DNA of 9,293 nt from an uncultured Hungatella sp. (GTDB taxonomy: Bacteria > Bacillota > Clostridia > Lachnospirales > Lachnospiraceae). The position numbers and the translations under genes were made by a program. The stretch is taken from positions 1 through 9,293 of the forward strand of contig CAUEKH010000074.1 in assembly GCA_959018155.1 (NCBI GenBank), read 5' to 3'. Below the pieces are notes generated by a model, which worked only from the letters and a program-made list of their open reading frames with translations, was not told where the DNA came from and searched no databases. Below are positions 1 to 6,099 of this stretch, one piece after another (the first letter of the stretch is position 1; each line of letters starts with the position of its first letter).

Positions 1-363
1 ATCCGATATGGCGAGCCGACCAAGTCCTATGTAAAGGAATACGGTGATGCGAAGACGCTGACCATCGTCCCTCTGGCCATCGCAGGCTGGTGCCGTTACC
101 TGCTGGCTGTCGACGACAATTTAAACGCCTTCGAACTTTCCGCAGACCCGATGATTCCGGAACTTAAGAAGTATTTAGAGGGAATCGAGGCAGGAAAACC
201 GGAGACGTATACCGGCCAGTTAAAGCCCATTCTTTCTAATGAGAATATTTTCGGAATTGATTTGTACAAGGCTGGCATTGGGGAACTGGTAGAAGAAATG
301 TTTAAAGAGGAGATTGCGGGCGCCGGAGCGGTCCGGGCCGTCCTCTGCAAATATTTAGCGTAA
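1..363 (+). CDS. Mannitol dehydrogenase-family oxidoreductase, C-terminal fragment (5' end outside window)
   Basis: The frame is open from base 1 to the TAA at 361-363 and gives the last 120 residues of a protein. The run IRYGEPTKSYVKEYG, then LTIVPLAIAGWCRYLLAVDD and a helical tail ending in AVLCKYLA, resembles the C-terminal domain of the long-chain mannitol dehydrogenase family, which covers NAD(P)-dependent mannitol 2-dehydrogenase, fructuronate reductase (UxuB) and tagaturonate reductase. These cytoplasmic enzymes interconvert a keto sugar or keto-uronate and the matching polyol or aldonate. The N-terminal Rossmann domain and the catalytic lysine region lie upstream and cannot be seen, so the substrate is open. 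The stop lies 34 bases before the dlgD-like start with no terminator between them, so the two are probably co-transcribed and the substrate is more likely a sugar acid than mannitol. Family assignment is by eye. Confidence 0.8.
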   Translation: MRYGEPTKSYVKEYGDAKTLTIVPLAIAGWCRYLLAVDDNLNAFELSADPMIPELKKYLEGIEAGKPETYTGQLKPILSNENIFGIDLYKAGIGELVEEMFKEEIAGAGAVRAVLCKYLA

Positions 364-397
364 GTGATGCTGGCTGGGGCCAGAGCAGAGAGTAAAA

Positions 398-1408
398 ATG
401 AGAATATCCTATGATGAAATGAAATCGGCCATAAAATCGGCCTTTTTAAAGCACGGACTCCCCGAAGAGAAAGCGGAGATCTGCGCCCGGATCCACACGG
501 AATCCACCTATGACGGGGTGTACTCCCACGGAACCAACCGGGTAGCCCGTTTCTGTCATTACCTCGACAGGGGCTGGGTCAACGCGTCGGGAGAGCCGGT
601 GCCTGTAAAGGAGTTTGGCGCATTAAAAATATTTGACGGAAAATTGGGGCCTGGAATCACCAATGCGCTTGCCTGCTGTGATGAGGTCATGAAGCTGGCC
701 GACGAGAACGGCATCGGTATGGTGGGGCTTAAGAATACGACCCACTGGATGCGCGGCGGAACCTACGGAAAGTATTTGTCCGAAAAGGGGTATATTGCGA
801 TTCTTTGGACGAATACGGAGTCCTCCATGCCTCCCTGGGGCGGAAAAGAAGCGCGGGTGGGGAACAATCCCATCGTATTTGCCATGCCGGGGGAGAAGGA
901 GGGGAAACCGCTCTTTCTCGATATGGCGCTGTCCCAGTATTCCTACGGGAAACTGCAGGTGACCAGGAACGCGGGAAAGAAGCTTCCGTATCCCGGCGGT
1001 TTTGACGAGGAAGGCCATTTAACCGATATTCCCGGTGAGATTGAGAAGACGAGACGGATTCTGCCTGTCGGATACTGGAAGGGTTCGGCGCTGGCTTTTA
1101 TGCTGGATGTTTTAGGCGCCGCCCTGACAGAAGGAAAATCCGCCATGGATATGGACAGAGAGAAGAAAGGCAGCTGCACCGGCTGTTCCCAGGTATTTCT
1201 GGCCGTCAATCCTGAGCGGTACGGCGATACAGAGGCGATTCGGGAAAAGGTGCGGGAAGCCGCGGCATATTTTAAGGCTTCTGAACCTGCGGAAAATGAC
1301 TCCGATATCCACATTCCGGGAGAAGGGCTGGAACGCTTCCACAGGGATCATGATGAAAATGGAATATTTGTAGATGACGGTGTCTGGGAATCAATCCTGG
1401 CACTGTAG
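398..1408 (+). CDS. dlgD: 2,3-diketo-L-gulonate reductase (3-dehydro-L-gulonate 2-dehydrogenase), DlgD/YiaK type
   Basis: This 336-residue protein matches the E. coli DlgD (YiaK) pattern along its length; E. coli DlgD is about 332 residues. It belongs to the malate/L-lactate dehydrogenase family (LDH2/MDH2), which has an unusual non-Rossmann NAD fold. The expected catalytic histidine is H44 in YSHG. Other shared blocks are THWMRGG (115-121), the MPPWGGKE turn (144-151), GGFDEEGHLT (200-209) and RRILPVGYWKGS (219-230), a nucleotide-binding stretch, ending with VDDGVW near the C terminus. The family enzyme reduces 2,3-diketo-L-gulonate to 3-dehydro-L-gulonate with NAD(P)H in L-ascorbate or gulonate breakdown. 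The start is the first ATG of the frame; its ribosome binding site is weak (purine-rich GAGCAGAGAG), consistent with coupling to the upstream dehydrogenase gene. A strong terminator follows. The true substrate in this organism is inferred. Confidence 0.9.
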   Translation: MRISYDEMKSAIKSAFLKHGLPEEKAEICARIHTESTYDGVYSHGTNRVARFCHYLDRGWVNASGEPVPVKEFGALKIFDGKLGPGITNALACCDEVMKLADENGIGMVGLKNTTHWMRGGTYGKYLSEKGYIAILWTNTESSMPPWGGKEARVGNNPIVFAMPGEKEGKPLFLDMALSQYSYGKLQVTRNAGKKLPYPGGFDEEGHLTDIPGEIEKTRRILPVGYWKGSALAFMLDVLGAALTEGKSAMDMDREKKGSCTGCSQVFLAVNPERYGDTEAIREKVREAAAYFKASEPAENDSDIHIPGEGLERFHRDHDENGIFVDDGVWESILAL

Positions 1409-1413
1409 AAATG

Positions 1414-1442
1414 GGGTGCAGGAATGCCTGCACCCTGTTTTT
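1414..1442 (+). terminator. Rho-independent terminator after dlgD
   Basis: A perfect 9-bp stem (GGGTGCAGG at 1414-1422 with CCTGCACCC at 1427-1435) closes an AATG tetraloop and is followed at once by TGTTTTT. It begins five bases after the dlgD stop and separates the sugar-acid operon from the ADP-ribosylation genes. Confidence 0.93.
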
Positions 1443-1455
1443 GGTTGGAAGGAAT

Positions 1456-1489
1456 GGTTACCTCCAGGTAATTAACCCACTAAAAAGTG
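1456..1489. promoter_or_regulatory. Nested palindrome, candidate HxlR-type operator
   Basis: TTACCT-CC-AGGTAA (1458-1471) is a perfect dyad inside the wider GGTTA (1456-1460) / TAACC (1473-1477) pair. It is followed directly by CACT-AAAA-AGTG (1478-1489) and then CCTTCTTT. The layout of a TTAC...GTAA core followed by AAGTGCCT resembles operators that I recall in front of HxlR-family regulators and redox enzymes in Firmicutes. It sits just upstream of the putative -35 at 1495. That the dyads exist is seen directly; the regulator family is inference from memory. Confidence 0.5.
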
Positions 1490-1494
1490 CCTTC

Positions 1495-1523
1495 TTTACA
1501 AATCGGGCTGTTCTTCCTAAGAT
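1495..1523 (+). promoter_or_regulatory. Sigma-A-type promoter for the macrodomain/SirTM operon
   Basis: TTTACA (1495-1500; 5/6 to consensus) and TAAGAT (1518-1523; 4/6) are separated by exactly 17 bases. Transcription would begin near 1530, leaving a leader of about 42 bases before the start at 1572. This also argues against using the ATG at 1530. Confidence 0.55.
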
Positions 1524-1571
1524 AGAGGTATGGAATATTTTCCGGAAATGATTGAGAAAAGAGGTGTCAGA

Positions 1572-2423
1572 ATGGACAGAAAAGAGGAGAGCAGGCTTCT
1601 GGACCGCCTGATCCGTCTGCTGCTTGACGAAATGCCGGGGTATCAGAGACTGGCGGTTCCGAAGGATTTAGATGGCAAAAAGGTGCTGTTCCGTTCTCTC
1701 TGCAATATCCGGCCGCCGGAGAAAGTCAGCCGGGAATTCTCGGAACTGGAAGCGGTGTATTTAGATGAAGAACTGGAGAAAAAAGGGATTGCAGACGTGG
1801 CGGCTTTCCTGCCGGAACCCCGCCTCAACGGGGAAGATTACGCCCTTTATCTCTGGAAAGGCGATATCACAACGTTAAAGGTAGATTGTATCGTCAACGC
1901 TGCCAACAGCCAGATGACCGGCTGTTACGTACCGTGCCACCGGTGCATTGACAATGCCATCCACTCCGCGGCCGGCGTCGCTCTCCGCCTTGAATGTGCG
2001 AAACTGATGGAGATAGAAAATGAGGGGCATGAAGAGCCCGTCGGCAAGGCAAAAATCACAGGGGGATACCACCTGCCCTGCCGCCGTGTGATTCACACCG
2101 TAGGGCCGTACATCTTTGGGGAGGTGACAGAGAGAGACAGGAAAATGCTTGCTGACTGTTACCGATCCTGTTTAGAACTGGCAGATAAAAATGGAATGGA
2201 GAGTATCGCATTTTGCTGCATTTCCACGGGCGAATTTCATTTTCCCGCTGAAGAGGCGGCGGAAATTGCCGTGAGGACGGTGGAGAACACGGCGGGACGG
2301 TTAAAAACTGCGAAAAAAATTATATTTAATGTATTTTCAGAGCGGGATTACGCCATTTACCGGCAGGTATTGGACCGGCGGAGGAGTTTGGCGTGCAGAG
2401 GGGGAGTCGGTGATAATGAGTAG
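1572..2423 (+). CDS. Zinc-dependent macrodomain protein-ADP-ribose hydrolase (SirTM-linked type)
   Basis: From this start the protein is 283 residues. A helical N-terminal extension of about 90 residues, with a PGYQRLAVPKDL block, precedes the macrodomain, as in the SirTM-linked macrodomains of Staphylococcus and Streptococcus. The macrodomain carries WKGDIT (95-100), VNAANS (108-113), and C118, H123 and C125 in TGCYVPCHRCIDN, the three expected zinc ligands. The second ribose/phosphate loop is CCISTGEFHFP. Family members remove mono-ADP-ribose from protein, reversing the sirtuin made by the next gene. An in-frame ATG exists at 1530, but AGAGGT abuts it with no spacing and it falls at the predicted transcription start. 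ATG 1572 has GAGGTG at 1561-1566 with 5-base spacing. The stop overlaps the sirtuin start by 8 bases (ATGAGTAG), implying translational coupling. Confidence 0.9.
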   Translation: MDRKEESRLLDRLIRLLLDEMPGYQRLAVPKDLDGKKVLFRSLCNIRPPEKVSREFSELEAVYLDEELEKKGIADVAAFLPEPRLNGEDYALYLWKGDITTLKVDCIVNAANSQMTGCYVPCHRCIDNAIHSAAGVALRLECAKLMEIENEGHEEPVGKAKITGGYHLPCRRVIHTVGPYIFGEVTERDRKMLADCYRSCLELADKNGMESIAFCCISTGEFHFPAEEAAEIAVRTVENTAGRLKTAKKIIFNVFSERDYAIYRQVLDRRRSLACRGGVGDNE

Positions 2424-3279
2424 TGTACGGTTTTCTGATGCAGACAACAGAACAGAGCGTCTTTGCCAGATGCTTGACCGGGCGGAAACGGTTATCGTCG
2501 GGGCCGGCGCGGGGCTTTCCACTTCCGCCGGTTTCGTCTATACGGGGGAGCGGTTTTATCGGTATTTCGGTGATTTTGCGGAAAAATACCATTTCACCGA
2601 TATGTATTCCGGAGGGTTCTATCCCTTCGAGACTCTGGAAGAGTACTGGGCCTACTGGAGCCGTTATATCTGGATAAACCGATATGTGGAGGCGCCTGAG
2701 CCTGTCTATGGCCGTCTTCTGAAACTGATACAGGAGAAGGATTATTTCGTCCTGACCACGAACGTGGACCATCAGTTCCAGAAAAACGGGTTCGATAAAA
2801 AACGGCTTTTTTACACCCAGGGCGATTACGGTCTGTTCCAGTGCTCGAAACCGTGTCATCCTGAGACGTATGACAATGAGGACACGATACGGGCCATGAT
2901 GGCGTGTCAGGAAGGGATGCGGGTTCCCACGGAACTCGTTCCCCGCTGTCCCCTGTGCGGAAGGCCCATGACCATGAATCTGAGGGCTGACGCTACATTT
3001 GTGGAAGATGAGGGCTGGCATCTGGCAGCGGGACGGTACGGGGAATTTATAAAGAATCATAAGGATTCCCGTGTCTTGTTCCTGGAACTTGGCTGCGGCA
3101 TGAATACCCCGGGAATTATCAAGTTTAATTTCTGGAGAATGGCGCACCAGTGGCCCGGAGCCAATTACGCCTGCATCAATCTGAAGGAGGCGTACGCGCC
3201 AGATGAGATTAAAGAGAAGTCCGTCTGTATCAACGACGATATCGGAACGGTTTTAGAGGGGCTGCTAAAACCGGGATAA
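2416..3279 (+). CDS. Class M sirtuin (SirTM), NAD-dependent protein ADP-ribosyltransferase
   Basis: The 287-residue Sir2-fold protein has the NAD-binding GAGAGLS (29-35), the SirTM signature GERFYRYFGDFAEKYHFTDMY with SGGFYPFET, TTNVDHQFQ (114-122) and YTQGDYG. Q135 stands where deacetylase sirtuins carry the catalytic histidine (HG), a hallmark of class M enzymes that ADP-ribosylate rather than deacetylate. A four-cysteine zinc module is present: C143/C147 (CSKPC) and C178/C181 (CPLC). Known members modify a lipoyl-carrier GcvH-like protein. The start at 2416 is preceded by GAGGGGGAG (2398-2406) and overlaps the macrodomain stop; an upstream in-frame ATG at 2329 lies deep inside the macrodomain gene and is rejected. 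No GcvH-L or LplA2 gene is visible on either side, so the target protein is unknown here. Confidence 0.92.
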   Translation: MSSVRFSDADNRTERLCQMLDRAETVIVGAGAGLSTSAGFVYTGERFYRYFGDFAEKYHFTDMYSGGFYPFETLEEYWAYWSRYIWINRYVEAPEPVYGRLLKLIQEKDYFVLTTNVDHQFQKNGFDKKRLFYTQGDYGLFQCSKPCHPETYDNEDTIRAMMACQEGMRVPTELVPRCPLCGRPMTMNLRADATFVEDEGWHLAAGRYGEFIKNHKDSRVLFLELGCGMNTPGIIKFNFWRMAHQWPGANYACINLKEAYAPDEIKEKSVCINDDIGTVLEGLLKPG

Positions 3280-3289
3280 TGAATAAAAT

Positions 3290-3318
3290 CAGCCTGCAGG
3301 CTGTTCATTTCCGGAAAT
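3290..3318. repeat. Two adjacent perfect palindromes between SirTM and the DHH gene
   Basis: CAGCCTGCAGGCTG (3290-3303) and ATTTCCGGAAAT (3307-3318) are both perfectly self-complementary and lie three bases apart. The first could form a short RNA hairpin (5-bp stem, TGCA loop) but only a weak TTCATTT follows, so it is at best a poor terminator. The second falls in the spacer of the putative promoter for the DHH gene and could be a protein binding site. Confidence 0.5.
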
Positions 3319-3330
3319 AAGTGGTAAGAT
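3302..3330 (+). promoter_or_regulatory. Possible extended -10 promoter for the DHH phosphoesterase gene
   Basis: TAAGAT (3325-3330) preceded by TGG gives an extended -10. TGTTCA (3302-3307) at 17-base spacing is a poor -35. The same -10 hexamer is used by the macrodomain promoter. Read-through from the SirTM operon remains possible because the hairpin at 3290-3303 lacks a T-tract. Confidence 0.35.
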
Positions 3331-3346
3331 GGAGAAAGAGAAATAG

Positions 3347-3360
3347 CCTGACGAGTCAGG
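3347..3360 (+). other. Small leader hairpin just before the DHH gene's ribosome binding site
   Basis: CCTGA-CGAG-TCAGG (3347-3360) forms a short GC-containing stem ending six bases before the Shine-Dalgarno GGAGGGG (3367-3373). It could tune translation; no known leader element is recognised. Confidence 0.35.
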
Positions 3361-3380
3361 GGATATGGAGGGGTTTTAGG

Positions 3381-4298
3381 ATGAGATTGGTTACACGTTC
3401 AGATTTTGATGGCCTGGTCTGTGGTGCGCTGCTGAAGGAGGCGGGGATTATTGACCACTGGAAGTTTGCGCATCCGAAGGATTTACAGGATGGGCTGGTA
3501 GAGATTACAGAGGATGACTGCCTTGCAAATGTCCCCTACGTGGAGGGCTGCGGACTCTGGTTTGACCACCATTCCAGCGAGTTTGAGAGAAATCAGCTGG
3601 AAGGAAAGTATAAGGGAGAGAGCCGGCTGACGCCTTCCTGCGCCAGGATTATCTATGAGTATTACGGTGGGGAAGAGAGATTTTCCCATTTTGATGAGAT
3701 GATGGAGGCCGTGGACAAAGTGGATTCCGGCCATCTGACCATCGACGAAATCCAGAATCCGAAGGGATGGATTTTAATAGGATTTCTGATGGACCCGAGG
3801 ACGGGGCTGGGACGCTGGAGGAACTTTACTATTTCCAATTATCAGCTGATGGAAAAACTGATTGACGCGTGCCGCACCATGAGCACGGAAGAGATTCTGA
3901 ATATGCCGGACGTCAAAGAGAGAATCGAGGTCTATTTTGAGCAGACGGCAAAATTCAAAGAGATGGTCGAGAAGTATACGAGAGTGGAAAAGGACGTCAT
4001 TATCTCGGATTTACGAGGCGTGGATCCGATCTATACAGGAAACCGTTTCCTGATTTACAGCATGTATCCGGAGCAGAATATTTCCGCCTGGATTGTATCG
4101 GGAAAAGGCGGGAAGGGCTGTTCCGTCGCAGTCGGTTACAGCATCTTAAACCGTACCTCCACCATTGATGTCGGAAGCCTGATGCTTAAATATGGCGGCG
4201 GCGGTCATAAAAATGTGGGGACATGCCAGTTCCCGGATGAGAAGATTGAGGAAATGCTGCCGAAGCTGCTTGATGAACTGGTGAATCCGGAGAAGTAA
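3381..4298 (+). CDS. DHH/DHHA1-family phosphoesterase (NrnA/exopolyphosphatase-related)
   Basis: The protein has 305 residues. The N-terminal DHH domain has TRSDFDG (5-11; metal-binding D8 and D10), FDHHSSE (61-67; the DHH motif at 62-64) and VDKVDSG (111-117). The C-terminal DHHA1 domain ends with the substrate-binding glycine motif GGGGHKNVGTCQFP (272-285). Family members are Mn-dependent cytoplasmic phosphoesterases that cleave nano-RNA, pAp, cyclic-di-nucleotide products or short polyphosphate; the exact substrate cannot be read from sequence. All metal ligands seem present, so it should be active. The start is ATG 3381, seven bases after GGAGGGG; the earlier in-frame ATG at 3321 lacks such a site and precedes a basic, family-unlike stretch. 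It converges on thyA. Its location after SirTM may be incidental. Confidence 0.85.
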   Translation: MRLVTRSDFDGLVCGALLKEAGIIDHWKFAHPKDLQDGLVEITEDDCLANVPYVEGCGLWFDHHSSEFERNQLEGKYKGESRLTPSCARIIYEYYGGEERFSHFDEMMEAVDKVDSGHLTIDEIQNPKGWILIGFLMDPRTGLGRWRNFTISNYQLMEKLIDACRTMSTEEILNMPDVKERIEVYFEQTAKFKEMVEKYTRVEKDVIISDLRGVDPIYTGNRFLIYSMYPEQNISAWIVSGKGGKGCSVAVGYSILNRTSTIDVGSLMLKYGGGGHKNVGTCQFPDEKIEEMLPKLLDELVNPEK

Positions 4299-4319
4299 AG
4301 AATATGCGGAAAAATGAAG

Positions 4320-4351
4320 GGGCTGTTTCTGATTTTTTACAGAAACAGCCC
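4320..4351. terminator. Strong hairpin between convergent DHH and thyA genes, probable shared terminator
   Basis: A perfect 12-bp stem pairs GGGCTGTTTCTG (4320-4331) with CAGAAACAGCCC (4340-4351) around an 8-base loop that holds six T. On the minus strand the stem is followed by CTTCATTTTTCC, a displaced but usable T-tract, so it best serves thyA, whose stop lies 19 bases away. On the plus strand the following bases (TCCGTCATG) are not T-rich, so termination of the DHH transcript would rest on the stem alone. Confidence 0.75.
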
Positions 4352-4370
4352 TCCGTCATGTATCGTTTCC

Positions 4371-5201
4371 TTAAATCGCTACCGGTATTTTTGTCGTAAA
4401 AGGGTGGTACCGGTAATGAATCAGTTGAAAACTTTCCGTAGTAAAACGGTAAAAATCGCGGATCGTTTCGTCGACAGCAAGGGTTGGCGCATCGTAAGGC
4501 TTTCGCGCAATCAGTTCCTGAATGATGGGAATGTGGCGGTCGTAGATGTGCGCGTCGGCAATGACGTGAACCAGTTCCCCTGCTTTTAAGCCGTTTACTG
4601 CGGCAAACATAAAAAGCAGGATGGAGTACTGAACCACGTTCCAGTTGTTGGCTGTCAGCATGTCCTGGGAGCGCTGGTTTAAGATTCCATTTAAGGTATT
4701 GCCGGAGACATTGAAGGTCATGCTGTAAGCGCAGGGATAGAGATTCATTTCGTGGAGATCCTGGTGATTGTAGAGATTCGTCATAATTCTCCGGCTCTGG
4801 GGATTGTGCTTCAGATCGTAGAGCACCCGGTCCACCTGGTCGAAATCCCCTTCTTTATAGTGGTGTTTTACGCCTAACTGATAGCCGTACGCTTTCCCGA
4901 TACTGCCTGACTCGTCGGCCCAGGAATCCCAGATATGGCTGTTTAAGTCATGGACGTTGTTGGACTTTTTCTGCCATATCCAGAGAAGTTCATCAATGGC
5001 GGATTTCAATGCGGTCCGCCGCAGCGTCAGAATCGGAAATTCCTTCGACAGATCGTACCGGTTGACAATGCCAAATTTTTTGACAGTATGGGCCGGGGTG
5101 CCGTCAGCCCAGACGGGGCGCACCTCATAGCCCGTGTCCCAGACTCCCTCAGTCAGAATTTCTTTACAGTTTTTTATAAATAAATGGTCCGCATAGCTCA
5201 T
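4371..5201 (-). CDS. thyA: Thymidylate synthase ThyA
   Basis: The 276-residue protein is a folate-dependent thymidylate synthase, converting dUMP and 5,10-methylene-tetrahydrofolate to dTMP and dihydrofolate. The style is that of the phage phi3T/Bacillus subtilis ThyA group, with DGTPAHT (33-39), FPILTLRRTALKSAIDELLWIWQ (55-77) and HIWDSWADESGSIGKAYGYQLG (89-110). The nucleophile is C157 in LYPCAY; dUMP contacts expected from the family are QRSQD (176-180), N188 and H218/Y220 in DAHIYDRH; the C terminus is PVAI as in canonical enzymes. The start is ATG 5201, with GGAGG at 5208-5212 and 6-base spacing. The frame stays open upstream to 5348, but that extension overlaps the promoter and looks non-coding. 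It is transcribed divergently from two DHFR genes that can recycle its dihydrofolate product. Confidence 0.96.
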   Translation of the reverse strand: MSYADHLFIKNCKEILTEGVWDTGYEVRPVWADGTPAHTVKKFGIVNRYDLSKEFPILTLRRTALKSAIDELLWIWQKKSNNVHDLNSHIWDSWADESGSIGKAYGYQLGVKHHYKEGDFDQVDRVLYDLKHNPQSRRIMTNLYNHQDLHEMNLYPCAYSMTFNVSGNTLNGILNQRSQDMLTANNWNVVQYSILLFMFAAVNGLKAGELVHVIADAHIYDRHIPIIQELIARKPYDAPTLAVDETIRDFYRFTTESFQLIHYRYHPFTTKIPVAI

Positions 5202-5283
5202 TGATTTCCTCCATGAAAACAGCCGGTGTTTACGAACAGTTATGGCAGCTGAGTAAGATTCAGCTTCTGATTGAAGACGGTGA

Positions 5284-5304
5284 CCTGTGCGCGGAGCGTG
5301 CAGG
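5284..5304. other. Hairpin in the thyA 5' leader
   Basis: CCTGTGCGC-GGA-GCGTGCAGG forms nine pairs on the plus strand, two of them G-T wobbles; in the thyA transcript the two wobbles become mismatches, leaving 4-bp and 3-bp stems around a 2x2 loop. It lies between the predicted thyA transcription start and its ribosome binding site. It may be structural noise or a leader element. Confidence 0.3.
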
Positions 5305-5321
5305 TTATCGTTTTGATTTTG

Positions 5322-5350
5322 ATTATACCGTTTCAGCAGAAAATGCACAA
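5322..5350 (-). promoter_or_regulatory. thyA promoter
   Basis: Read on the minus strand, a perfect TATAAT (plus coordinates 5322-5327) stands 17 bases after TTGTGC (5345-5350; 3/6). Transcription would begin near 5315, giving a leader of about 110 bases before the thyA start. Confidence 0.6.
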
Positions 5351-5424
5351 GGAGTCAATTTTCGACAGTCTGGATCGAAACTGTTACTGTTTACACCCCG
5401 GAACTGGAAGCTGATGTAAAAGGA

Positions 5425-5453
5425 TTGTTAAATGACTCATGATATAGTAAAAT
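5425..5453 (+). promoter_or_regulatory. Promoter of the folA1 - ThyX-like - folA2 operon
   Basis: TTGTTA (5425-5430; 4/6) and TAAAAT (5448-5453; 5/6) have ideal 17-base spacing. The leader is then roughly 90 bases and contains the hairpin at 5471-5497. Confidence 0.6.
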
Positions 5454-5470
5454 AACCATGCTGATGTTTC

Positions 5471-5497
5471 CTGCCGGAGTTTTTATCCTGGCGGCAG
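5471..5497 (+). other. Leader hairpin upstream of folA1
   Basis: CTGCCG (5471-5476) pairs with CGGCAG (5492-5497) around a 15-base loop that can itself pair GGA with TCC. It is followed by TTTATG only, so it could be a weak attenuator or a plain stem. No known folate riboswitch architecture is recognised. Confidence 0.35.
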
Positions 5498-5551
5498 TTT
5501 ATGACGAACCCCAATTTTGATAAATGAAAAACATACAGCAGGAGGAAATCC

Positions 5552-6052
5552 ATGAAAATAATCGTTGCAGTTGACGAAAACTGGGGAATAGGAAAGGACG
5601 GGGGATTACTGACCCATCTTCCGGAAGATATGAAATTCTTCCGAACGACGACGAGCGGGAAGGTCGTTGTAATGGGAAGAAAAACGCTTCAGAGTTTCCC
5701 GGGCGCAAAGCCCCTGAAGAACAGAACGAATATCGTTCTGACCTCTGACAGAGAATACCATCAGGAGGGACTGACTGTGTGCCACAGCGCAGAGGATGTT
5801 TTAAAGCTGCTGGAGAAGTATCCGTCAGATGATGTGTACGTGATTGGAGGACAGAGTATCTACGAACAGTTTCTGCCCTTTTGTGATACTGCTTTTGTCA
5901 CATTTATGGAAAGAAAATTTCAGGCGGATACGTACTTTGTGAACCTGGATCAGGATCCGGACTGGGAAATAATAAAGGTCAGTGAAAAAAAAGAGTATGA
6001 AGGACTTTCCTTTGAATTCCGCACATACAGCAATAGGAAAGTGAAACATTGA
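5552..6052 (+). CDS. folA: Dihydrofolate reductase, canonical copy
   Basis: The 166-residue protein reduces dihydrofolate to tetrahydrofolate with NADPH, closing the cycle opened by ThyA. The motifs are IVAVDENWGIGKDG (4-17; Met20-loop region), LLTHLPEDMKFF (19-30) with the catalytic acid at D26 and the folate-packing F30, VVVMGRKT (NADPH phosphate site), NRTNIVLTSDR, and VYVIGGQSIYEQFLPFCDT with the GG of the nucleotide site. The Trp that follows Pro in E. coli DHFR (PWNLP) is absent (LLTHLP); this is common in clostridial DHFRs as I recall them. AGGAGG ends six bases before the ATG. It is the first gene of a three-gene operon. Confidence 0.95.
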   Translation: MKIIVAVDENWGIGKDGGLLTHLPEDMKFFRTTTSGKVVVMGRKTLQSFPGAKPLKNRTNIVLTSDREYHQEGLTVCHSAEDVLKLLEKYPSDDVYVIGGQSIYEQFLPFCDTAFVTFMERKFQADTYFVNLDQDPDWEIIKVSEKKEYEGLSFEFRTYSNRKVKH

Positions 6053-6099
6053 GAGAAGTAATAGAAAAGCAGCAGAAAAAGCAGCAGGAGGATACCGCG

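Larger units (their letters stand above)
5202..5551. other. Divergent thyA / folA1 control region (350 bases, no convincing gene)
   Basis: This gap holds the thyA promoter on the minus strand, the folA1 promoter on the plus strand and leader hairpins on both sides. The two promoters are about 75 bases apart, so one bound regulator could affect both. A 67-72 codon plus-strand frame ending at 5419 has no ribosome binding site and crosses the thyA promoter, so it is not called. Confidence 0.7.

Noticed and set aside
2326..3147. 273-codon open frame on the minus strand
   Set aside because: It lies wholly opposite the macrodomain/SirTM genes, whose family motifs are unmistakable, and its own translation shows no recognisable motif.
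4314..4589. 91-codon plus-strand frame inside the end of thyA
   Set aside because: It spans the terminator hairpin and runs antisense to conserved ThyA C-terminal residues.
5202..5348. 49-residue N-terminal extension of ThyA
   Set aside because: The extension has no family similarity and covers the TATAAT promoter; ATG 5201 has GGAGG at proper spacing and yields a normal-length ThyA.
5201..5419. 72-codon plus-strand frame in the thyA/folA1 gap
   Set aside because: There is no ribosome binding site before either ATG, it overlaps the start of thyA and crosses the thyA promoter; only the amino-acid composition looked plausible.
6049..6099. TTG start of the ThyX-like gene overlapping the folA1 stop
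   Set aside because: ATG 6100 has AGGAGG eight bases upstream; the extra residues are a low-complexity KQQKKQQ stretch encoding the repeat and Shine-Dalgarno.
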